12,101 nt of DNA from Sedimenticola sp. (GTDB lineage Bacteria; Pseudomonadota; Gammaproteobacteria; Chromatiales; Chromatiaceae): the NCBI GenBank assembly GCA_027023915.1, contig JALVUB010000032.1, positions 1 through 12,101 on the forward strand, written 5' to 3'. This document shows, piece by piece, positions 7,075 to 12,101 of the stretch. The notes under the pieces were generated by a model. The model was not told where the DNA came from. It did no database searches and saw only the letters and a program-made list of their open reading frames with translations. Position 1 is the stretch's first letter; each line of letters opens with the position of its first letter. The position numbers and the translations under genes were made by a program.

Positions 7075-7970
7075 GCGTCCACCATCAGGTTGGTCAGCCG
7101 TTCCAGATCGTGACGGCCCCTGATAAAGTCAGTCAGACCCCAGTCAGCTTGGGCCAGCTCGCGGAGCGCCGATTCCGGCGGTGCCGTGAGGATGAGCTGG
7201 AACCAGCCGTTCGGCTGGGGGTGCGCCTCGGCCACGCCTGGCACCGCTTGCAATTTTTCCGCCGGGGGCGGGCGCAGCAGATGGACACGGGCGCCCGGCT
7301 GGTCAAAAAGCCGTTCGCGGGCCGCGACCTGGCCGTCACGCAGCACAATCACCTGATGGCAGAGCTGTTCCACATCGGCCAGCAGATGGGTCGCCAGGAG
7401 CACCGCTCGTTTCTCGCCCAGGGCCGCCACCAACCCGCGCAGTGATTTGGCCTGCACCGGATCAAGGCTGGCGGTGGGCTCGTCCAGAATTACCACTTCG
7501 GGCTGGTGGATCAGGGCCTGGGCGATGCCCACCCGCTGAGCCATGCCGCGCGACAGCCTGCCCGCCAGGCGGCGGCTGAAACCGGTGAGGTCGAGTTCTT
7601 GCTTCACCCGGCGGCGGGCCTGTTGCGCCTGGCGGCGGTCAAGGCCGCGCAGGCGGGCGGCGAAATCGAGGTTTTCATCCACCGTCAGTTCGGGATAGAG
7701 GGGCGGACGTTCGGGCAGCAGCCCCAAATGGCGTTTCGCCTGGCGGGGCTGCCGGTATAGATCCATGCCCAGCACCCGCACCTGGCCCCGCGTGGGACGC
7801 AGCGCGCCGCAAAGCAGCGCCAGAGTAGTGGATTTGCCTGCGCCGTTGACGCCAAGCAGCGCGGTGGTTTCACCCGCGCGCAGTTCCAGATCCAGTCCGC
7901 GCAACCGCGTTACCGGTCCATCTTGACGTGTCAGTTCTTTTGCCTGAAGTAGAATATCGCCTCTTCCCAT
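7071..7970 (-). CDS. ABC transporter ATP-binding protein (GldA-like)
   Basis: Cytoplasmic ATPase partner of the fused membrane protein, 299 residues. Walker A GVNGAGKST is at 40-48, a Q-loop-equivalent region near LGLLPERPPLYPELTVDEN, signature LSRGMAQR at 139-146 (ABC-2 type, Arg instead of the third-position Gly), Walker B VVILDEP at 159-165 and switch His195 in LATHLL. The last ~75 residues form the accessory tail common in ABC-2 ATPases. The frame stays open further upstream, to 8420, but the extension is antisense to the divergent hydantoinase gene and lacks homology; ATG at 7970 is the first start outside that gene and places motifs at normal distances. No strong Shine-Dalgarno is visible. 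First gene of a coupled ATPase-permease-mutM operon. Confidence 0.9.
   Translation of the reverse strand: MGRGDILLQAKELTRQDGPVTRLRGLDLELRAGETTALLGVNGAGKSTTLALLCGALRPTRGQVRVLGMDLYRQPRQAKRHLGLLPERPPLYPELTVDENLDFAARLRGLDRRQAQQARRRVKQELDLTGFSRRLAGRLSRGMAQRVGIAQALIHQPEVVILDEPTASLDPVQAKSLRGLVAALGEKRAVLLATHLLADVEQLCHQVIVLRDGQVAARERLFDQPGARVHLLRPPPAEKLQAVPGVAEAHPQPNGWFQLILTAPPESALRELAQADWGLTDFIRGRHDLERLTNLMVDA
7928..7955 (+). promoter_or_regulatory. Candidate promoter for hyuA-like gene, inside ABC ATPase
   Basis: TAGAAT at 7950-7955 matches the -10 consensus at five of six positions and GTGTCA at 7928-7933 matches the -35 at four, with a 16-bp spacer. A better -35, TTGACG at 7923-7928, is present but would need a 21-bp spacer. 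The site lies within the first codons of the opposing ATPase gene, where it would have to be, because only 15 bp separate the two start codons. Confidence 0.35.
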
Positions 7971-7985
7971 CGGCGGACATGATAC

Positions 7986-9965
7986 GTGGCGGAGCAGGAA
8001 AAATCGCGCTTTCTTGGTGTCGATACCGGCGGCACCTTTACCGATTTTGTGCTTTGGGAAGCGGGCCGGCTGCGGGTGCACAAGGTGCTGTCCACTCCTC
8101 AGGCGCCGGAGCAGGCCATTTTGCAGGGCATCCGCGAACTGGGACTGGAGGCGGAAGGGCTGCGGCTGGTGCACGGCTCCACCGTGGCCACCAACGCGGT
8201 GCTGGAAGGGAAGGGCGTGCGTACCCTTATGGTCACCAACCGGGGTTTTGCTGATCTGCTCACCATTGGCCGGCAAAACCGTGCCGAGCTGTACAATCTT
8301 CAGCCAGAACCCCTGCCACCGCCGGTGCCGCCGGCGCTGTGTGTTGAGACCGGTGGTCGCCTTTCGGCCCAGGGCGAATGGATCGAAACGCTCACCGAGG
8401 CTGATTTGAAGGCGCTGCAAGAGGCGGTGGCGCGGTTGCGGCCCCAGGCGGTGGCGGTGAATCTGCTCTTCTCCTGGCTGGACGACAGTGCCGAGAAGGC
8501 CATTGCCAAAGCGCTGCCCGAAGGGCTGTTCGTTTCTCTCTCATCTGAAGTACTGCCGGAGATCCGTGAGTATGAGCGCGGCATGGCCACCTGGCTCAAC
8601 GCCTGGGTGGGGCCGCTGGTGGAGGGCTATCTGGCGCGCTTGCAGTCGGGCCTGCCGGGGGCGCGGCTGTCAGTGATGCAAAGCTCCGGCGATACCGTGG
8701 CCGCCGGTCAGGCGGGGCGCCAGGCGGTACGGATGCTGCTTTCCGGGCCCGCGGGCGGCTTGGTGGCGGCCCGTTTCGTTGGCCGGGCGGCGGAAAGGGA
8801 ACGGCTGCTCACTTTCGACATGGGGGGTACCTCCACCGACGTGGCGCTGGTGGACGGCGAGCCGCGCCTCACCAGCGAGGGGCACATCGGTCGCTGGCCG
8901 GTGGCGGTGCCCATGGTGGAGATGCACACCATCGGCGCCGGCGGCGGCTCCATTGCCTGGCTGGACGAGGGGGGCATGTTGCAGGTGGGGCCGGAGTCGG
9001 CGGGGGCCGATCCGGGGCCGGCCTGCTACGGCCGCGGCGGCAACCAGCCCACGGTGACGGACGCCAACCTGCTGCTGGGGCGGCTGCTGCCCGATGCCTT
9101 CCTCGGCGGCGGCATGATGCTGGACAGGCCTGCGGCGGAACGGGCACTGGCGGAGCTGGGCCGGCGCATGGGATGCGGCGCCCTGGAAGCGGCGCAAGGC
9201 ATCATCGCCGTGGCCAACGAACACATGGCGAGGGCATTGCGCACCATCTCCATTGAGCGGGGCGTCGATCCAGGCGGTTTCACTCTGGTCTCTTTTGGTG
9301 GTGCTGGTGGGTTGCATGTCTGCGCCCTGGCCGAGGCGCTGGGTATGCGCCATGCTTTGGTACCGGTGCATGGCGGCGTGCTCTCGGCTTTGGGTATGCT
9401 GGCCGCCCGTCCTGGCCGGCAGCTTTCGCGCACCTGGCTGAAGCGTCTGCATGAAATCGACCTGGAGGAGCTGGATGCGGCCTTGGCGGTGTTGACGCAA
9501 GAAGGTATCGCCGCCCTGGAAAAAGAGGGCTTTTCGCCGGAAGAGATTGAATCTTCGCCCTCATTGGATCTGCGCTATCGCGGCCAGTCCCATACCCTGA
9601 ATCTTCCCTGGCGGGGCATGCTGGCCGAAGTGGAAGAGGCCTTTCATGAGGCCCATCGTCGCCGTTACGGACACCGCATGGCGCTGCCGGTGGAGCTGGT
9701 TAATTTGCGCCTGGCGGTACGGGGGCGGGCATTGCCGGTGGCGCTTGAAAAACGGGGCGTAAAAACCCACTGTGAACCGGTGGGCTGGGTGCCGGTGGCG
9801 GGCGAGCCCGCGCCCGTGCCCCACTGGCGGCGTGAAAGCCTGGCGTTGGGTCAGGAGCTGGAAGGGCCGGCTATTATTACGGAAACCGTGGCCACCACCT
9901 GGCTGGCGCGGGGGTGGCGTTGCCTGGTGGATGACGTGGGGAATCTGCTGCTGGAGAGGGGATGA
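7986..9965 (+). CDS. HyuA-like hydantoinase/5-oxoprolinase family protein
   Basis: 659 residues, matching the A subunit of N-methylhydantoinase/acetone carboxylase-type ATP-dependent enzymes. FLGVDTGGTFTDFVLWE (9-25) and LTFDMGGTSTDVALVDG (about 275-291, Asp278) are the two phosphate-binding loops of the actin-like ATPase fold; VHGSTVATNAVLEGKG (62-77) and IGAGGGSIAWLDEGG are also characteristic, as is ERGVDPGGFTLVSFGGAGG. GTG at 7986 is the start: an in-frame TGA sits 6 nt before it, and GGCGGA upstream is a weak Shine-Dalgarno. No HyuB partner is adjacent; the next gene is a small DUF2905 protein overlapping by 4 nt. Exact substrate cannot be read from sequence; lactam or ketone activation is the family theme. 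Confidence 0.93.
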   Translation: MAEQEKSRFLGVDTGGTFTDFVLWEAGRLRVHKVLSTPQAPEQAILQGIRELGLEAEGLRLVHGSTVATNAVLEGKGVRTLMVTNRGFADLLTIGRQNRAELYNLQPEPLPPPVPPALCVETGGRLSAQGEWIETLTEADLKALQEAVARLRPQAVAVNLLFSWLDDSAEKAIAKALPEGLFVSLSSEVLPEIREYERGMATWLNAWVGPLVEGYLARLQSGLPGARLSVMQSSGDTVAAGQAGRQAVRMLLSGPAGGLVAARFVGRAAERERLLTFDMGGTSTDVALVDGEPRLTSEGHIGRWPVAVPMVEMHTIGAGGGSIAWLDEGGMLQVGPESAGADPGPACYGRGGNQPTVTDANLLLGRLLPDAFLGGGMMLDRPAAERALAELGRRMGCGALEAAQGIIAVANEHMARALRTISIERGVDPGGFTLVSFGGAGGLHVCALAEALGMRHALVPVHGGVLSALGMLAARPGRQLSRTWLKRLHEIDLEELDAALAVLTQEGIAALEKEGFSPEEIESSPSLDLRYRGQSHTLNLPWRGMLAEVEEAFHEAHRRRYGHRMALPVELVNLRLAVRGRALPVALEKRGVKTHCEPVGWVPVAGEPAPVPHWRRESLALGQELEGPAIITETVATTWLARGWRCLVDDVGNLLLERG

Positions 9966-10165
9966 TGCAAAAAGCGCTGATGATTCTGGGCGCCGTACTG
10001 CTGGCCCTTGGGCTGCTCTGGCCCTGGCTGCAAAAGTCGGGTCTGGGGCGGCTGCCAGGAGACATTCTCATCCGGCGGGAGAACTTCACCTTCTATTTTC
10101 CGCTTACCACTTCGCTGCTTGCGAGCCTGGCGCTCACCTTGCTGTTTTGGCTTTTCAGAAAGTAG
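9962..10165 (+). CDS. DUF2905 small membrane protein
   Basis: 67 residues with two hydrophobic helices, about 4-24 and 47-65, joined by the conserved segment GLGRLPGDILIRRENFTFYF that identifies DUF2905 proteins. Both ends probably face the same side of the inner membrane; function is unknown. The ATG at 9962 overlaps the hyuA-like stop (ATGA) and is preceded directly by GGAGAGGGG; a second ATG at 9965 gives better Shine-Dalgarno spacing and may be the real start, making it 66 residues. Co-expression with the upstream enzyme is likely. A bidirectional terminator follows 29 nt after its stop. Confidence 0.88.
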   Translation: MMQKALMILGAVLLALGLLWPWLQKSGLGRLPGDILIRRENFTFYFPLTTSLLASLALTLLFWLFRK

Positions 10166-10193
10166 CCGGGCTTTGCTGCAAGGAGGCCAAAAC

Positions 10194-10218
10194 AAAAGCC
10201 CCGCCTGGCGGGGCTTTT
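10194..10218. terminator. Bidirectional intrinsic terminator, DUF2905 / rpmG
   Basis: Perfect 11-bp inverted repeat, AAAAGCCCCGC / GCGGGGCTTTT, with a 3-nt loop. Reading rightward it ends the hyuA-DUF2905 transcript with a four-T run. Reading leftward it ends rpmB-rpmG with TTTTGTTTT, the better U-tract. It is the only strong intrinsic terminator I can see in the window. Confidence 0.92.
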
Positions 10219-10239
10219 GAGGTCAAGGGACAAAGCCTC

Positions 10240-10407
10240 TTACTTGATCTTTCCTTCCTTGTAAATCACGTGCTTGCGCGCCACCGGATCATACTTGCGG
10301 ATCTCCATTTTTCCGCTCTGGGTACGCTTGTTTTTGGTGGTGGTGTAGAAATGTCCCGTGCCGGCGGTGGAGTTGAGGCGGATTTTTTCGCGAACTGCCT
10401 TAGCCAT
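10240..10407 (-). CDS. rpmG: 50S ribosomal protein L33
   Basis: 55-residue large-subunit ribosomal protein beginning MAKAVREKIRLNSTAGTGHF and ending VIYKEGKIK, the same length as E. coli L33 and very similar to it. It has no cysteines, so it is the zinc-independent form. Start ATG at 10407 has a strong GAGGAGA Shine-Dalgarno 6-7 nt upstream. It lies 11 nt after rpmB in the same operon, as in E. coli, and ends 22 nt before the bidirectional terminator. Confidence 0.98.
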   Translation of the reverse strand: MAKAVREKIRLNSTAGTGHFYTTTKNKRTQSGKMEIRKYDPVARKHVIYKEGKIK

Positions 10408-10418
10408 GATCTATCTCC

Positions 10419-10655
10419 TCAAACCTTTTCGCCCCGGGCGCGCATCTCGGCGAGCACGGTGTCGATACCTTTTTTGTCGATGATGCGCATACCCGCCGCG
10501 GAGACGCGCAGGCGGACCCAGCGTTGCTCACTCTCCACCCAGAAACGGTGGTAATGGAGGTTGGGCAGAAAACGGCGGCGGGTCTTGCGGTGAGAGTGGG
10601 AGACGTTGTTACCGGTAACCGGCCGCTTGCCTGTGACCTGGCACACTCTGGACAT
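10419..10655 (-). CDS. rpmB: 50S ribosomal protein L28
   Basis: 78-residue large-subunit ribosomal protein, the same length as in E. coli, starting MSRVCQVTGKRPVTGNNVSH and containing the characteristic NLHYHRFWVESE and RLRVSAAGMRIIDKKG. Only one cysteine is present, so there is no zinc site. Start ATG at 10655 follows a GAGG Shine-Dalgarno about 8 nt upstream. First gene of rpmB-rpmG, driven by the promoter at 10725-10753. The rpmB-rpmG pair next to radC and in the vicinity of mutM is the E. coli arrangement, here opened up by insertions. Confidence 0.98.
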   Translation of the reverse strand: MSRVCQVTGKRPVTGNNVSHSHRKTRRRFLPNLHYHRFWVESEQRWVRLRVSAAGMRIIDKKGIDTVLAEMRARGEKV

Positions 10656-10724
10656 GGTTCTAGCCTCGGTTAAAAACTGGATTTTGTCGTTCCCCGGCAG
10701 GACAGGGGTTGGAAAAGACGCGAA

Positions 10725-10753
10725 TTTATACCAGAGCCGACGTTAGATGGCAA
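10725..10753 (-). promoter_or_regulatory. Sigma-70 promoter of rpmB-rpmG
   Basis: Read leftward: TTGCCA (five of six of the -35 consensus) at 10753-10748, a spacer of exactly 17 bp, then TATAAA (five of six) at 10730-10725, with a TG one base before the -10 (extended -10). Expected transcription start is near 10718, giving a leader of about 60 nt. The leader holds CCCC and GGGG blocks that could pair, but no known riboswitch. The -35 abuts the most upstream ATG (10754) of the opposite-strand gene. Confidence 0.8.
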
Positions 10754-10771
10754 ATGGTTTATAGTCCGGGG

Positions 10772-11284
10772 ATGGATCTCGCCCATTTTGTTCTCGGACA
10801 AAGCCGTCAGCTTTTTTCGCTTTCCGGCCTGGAAGCATTGCAGTTCCACGCCTGTCGGATGGCGGCTCAGGCGCGCAGGCGGCTGATCATCGCCAGCCAC
10901 CATCTGGATGACCGCATCCATGGCCGATCCTGTTTCATCGAAGCCGTGCGGCAACTGGCAATACGTCACCCGTTTACCCGTATCGAGATTTTGGTGGGAG
11001 ACACCCAGCGGCTGGCCCGTCAGGGAAGCCGGCTGCTGCCGCTGGCGCAGGATCTGGCAAGCAGCGTTTCCATCCGCTGCCGTGACAGTGAAGATGAGAA
11101 CGACGAACGCAGCTTTCTGTTGGTGGACGATTGCGGTTACCTGCTGCGCAATCGCTGGCACGACCTGCGCGACATCCAGGGCGATTATGACAACCGGGGA
11201 AGAGTACGTCGGCTGGAGCGGGAGTTTCGGCGCATGTGGGAACGCAGCCACGAAGACCCCGCATTGCGGCGGCTTCATTTGTGA
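10772..11284 (+). CDS. Uncharacterised protein, DUF7931-like
   Basis: 170 residues from ATG 10772 (preceded directly by a GGGG patch) or 176 from ATG 10754; a TTG at 10709 is less likely because it would cover the rpmB promoter. The middle reads like a PLD-type alpha/beta half: ARRRLIIASHHLDDRI, then FIEAVRQLAIRHPFTRIEILVGD, a second strand SFLLVDDCGYLLR, and the ending MWERSHEDPALRRLHL. There is no HKD catalytic motif. From memory, a similar domain with the same RRLHL-type ending occurs alone or attached to GNAT acetyltransferases in Pseudomonas and relatives (DUF7931); this assignment is unverified. No signal or membrane segment, so cytoplasmic. It sits between rpmB (divergent) and radC (convergent, 3 bp). 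Function unknown. Confidence 0.75.
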   Translation: MDLAHFVLGQSRQLFSLSGLEALQFHACRMAAQARRRLIIASHHLDDRIHGRSCFIEAVRQLAIRHPFTRIEILVGDTQRLARQGSRLLPLAQDLASSVSIRCRDSEDENDERSFLLVDDCGYLLRNRWHDLRDIQGDYDNRGRVRRLEREFRRMWERSHEDPALRRLHL

Positions 11285-11287
11285 CGC

Positions 11288-11962
11288 TTACAACACGCCC
11301 TGTTCGGCGAGCGACGTGGTCTGATTGCATCCCACCACGATGTGATCCAAAACCCGCACATCGATCAGCGCCAGCGCCTCTTTCAGGCGCAGGGTGATCT
11401 GGCGGTCGGCCGCACTGGGCTCGGCCACGCCGGAAGGGTGGTTGTGCGCCAGGATAAGCGCGGCGGCGTTGTGGTGCAGCGCACGCCTGACCACCTCGCG
11501 CGGGTGGACGCTGGCGCCGTCGATGGTGCCCTTGAACAGCTCTTCGAAAGCGATCACCCGGTGCCTGTTATCGAGGAAAAGGCAGGCGAACACTTCGTGA
11601 GGATGCCCCTGGAGCCGCAGTTCCAGGTAACGCCGGGTCTGCTGGGGTGAGCGGAGCACATCAGTGCGGGCCAGCTCTTCCCGCAGGCAGCGGTGAGCCA
11701 TTTCCAGCACCGCCTGGAGCTGGCAGTATTTGGCATCCCCCAGGCCGGGCGCGTCGCAGAACTCCTTGCGAGAAGCGGCCAGAAGAGGACGCAGGCCGCC
11801 AAAGCGTTGCAGCAGATCGCGCGCCAGTTCAATGGCATTGCGGCCTCGGGTGCCAGTGCGCAGAAAGATGGCCAACAGCTCGGCATCGCTCAAAGCCGAA
11901 GGGCCTTGTTGAAGCAGTTTTTCCCTTGGTCGTTCCTGTGGTGGCAGGTCCAGAAGAGTCAT
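11288..11962 (-). CDS. radC: RadC family JAB/MPN-domain protein
   Basis: 224 residues. The N-terminal helix-hairpin-helix-like region (LSDAELLAIFLRTGTRGRNA, then DAPGLGDAKYCQLQA) is followed by the MPN domain with the metal-binding Glu in FEELFKGTIDGASVHPREV and the JAMM signature HNHPSGVAEPSAAD; it ends SLAEQGVL, like the E. coli tail. The name comes from an old radiation-sensitivity assignment later traced to another gene; the true function remains unclear, probably DNA- or nucleotide-related hydrolysis. Start ATG at 11962 has GGGAGG about 7 nt upstream, placed in the loop of a small hairpin (separate entry). Convergent with the DUF7931-like gene, with 3 bp between stops. In E. coli it also precedes rpmB. 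Confidence 0.96.
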   Translation of the reverse strand: MTLLDLPPQERPREKLLQQGPSALSDAELLAIFLRTGTRGRNAIELARDLLQRFGGLRPLLAASRKEFCDAPGLGDAKYCQLQAVLEMAHRCLREELARTDVLRSPQQTRRYLELRLQGHPHEVFACLFLDNRHRVIAFEELFKGTIDGASVHPREVVRRALHHNAAALILAHNHPSGVAEPSAADRQITLRLKEALALIDVRVLDHIVVGCNQTTSLAEQGVL

Positions 11963-11980
11963 TGCTTCCTCCCTGAAGCA
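11963..11980 (-). promoter_or_regulatory. radC ribosome binding site in a hairpin loop
   Basis: Immediately before the radC ATG, the leftward strand reads TGCTTC-AGGGAG-GAAGCA: a perfect 6-bp stem whose 6-nt loop carries most of the Shine-Dalgarno. The stem touches the start codon. Presenting the site in a loop would keep it accessible while ordering the start region; it could also be chance. The structure begins 2 nt from the edge of the repeat upstream. Confidence 0.5.
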
Positions 11981-11982
11981 GG

Positions 11983-12101
11983 TTTAAGGAAGCGCTGATA
12001 AAAGCCTTCCATGGCTTTGTCAGCGCTCGCCGCGCCGCAAACGCGGTTTGCGGCTTGCTCCAAAATCAATGGCTTGGCGCCATTGATTTTGCCGGCACAT
12101 C
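11983..12101 (-). repeat. Hairpin-rich MITE-like element, copy 2 (cut by window edge)
   Basis: Reverse-complement relative of 2554-2670: about 8 substitutions over the first 74 columns, mostly transitions, then a more diverged part with a 2-nt length difference, and again identity at TTCCTTAAA. Its hairpins are better preserved than in copy 1: 11991-12027 (8-bp stem AGCGCTGA/TCAGCGCT, then inner AAAGCC/GGCTTT), 12034-12054 (9 bp perfect, loop GCG) and 12061-12091 (13 bp perfect, CAAAATCAATGGC/GCCATTGATTTTG, 5-nt loop). The last visible bases correspond to half of the 8-bp hairpin of copy 1, so the element continues past the window. The outer terminal repeat seen around copy 1 is not clearly present on the radC side. 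Confidence 0.8.

Noticed and set aside
5893..7113. Rightward open frame of 406 codons opposite the GldF/GldG-type gene
   Set aside because: Composition is dominated by Gln and Gly, the mirror image of Leu- and Ala-rich membrane helices; no domain is visible.
7971..8420. Upstream extension of the ABC ATPase frame
   Set aside because: The extra 150 codons are antisense to the hyuA-like N-terminus and the ATPase motifs sit at normal positions when starting at 7970.

Overview
The window looks like a piece of a GC-rich gammaproteobacterial chromosome. The housekeeping proteins (RNase PH, YicC, guanylate kinase, MutM, L33, L28, RadC) all read like their Enterobacteria/Pseudomonas counterparts. In E. 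coli the groups rph/yicC and radC-rpmB-rpmG-mutM also sit close together, so this appears to be an old conserved neighbourhood with lineage-specific genes placed between its members. I cannot name the genus from sequence alone.

Layout, left to right. (1) A leftward operon: Ser/Thr protein kinase, PP2C phosphatase and rph (cut by the left window edge). (2) A non-coding stretch of about 380 bp holding a structured, MITE-like repeat. (3) A rightward yicC-gmk pair. (4) A leftward, translationally coupled operon: ABC ATPase, fused GldF/GldG-type membrane protein and mutM. It meets gmk tail to tail with 2 bp between stop codons. (5) A rightward pair, a HyuA-like hydantoinase/oxoprolinase and a DUF2905 small membrane protein, starting only 15 bp from the divergent ABC operon. 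(6) A bidirectional terminator, then leftward rpmB-rpmG with a near-consensus promoter. (7) A rightward, poorly characterised gene whose start abuts that promoter. (8) Leftward radC, meeting it tail to tail with 3 bp between. (9) A second copy of the structured repeat upstream of radC, running off the right edge.

How the genes fit together: the left part concerns RNA processing (RNase PH, the YicC endoribonuclease) around a kinase/phosphatase pair, plus nucleotide metabolism (Gmk). The middle is an envelope ABC system of Gld type co-transcribed with a DNA-repair glycosylase. The right part is ribosomal proteins and RadC.

Most genes are ordinary. The least explained sequence is the hairpin-rich repeat, present twice in opposite genomic orientation but in the same orientation relative to the gene downstream of it (yicC, radC). 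I see no tRNA, rRNA, CRISPR array, transposase or phage gene.
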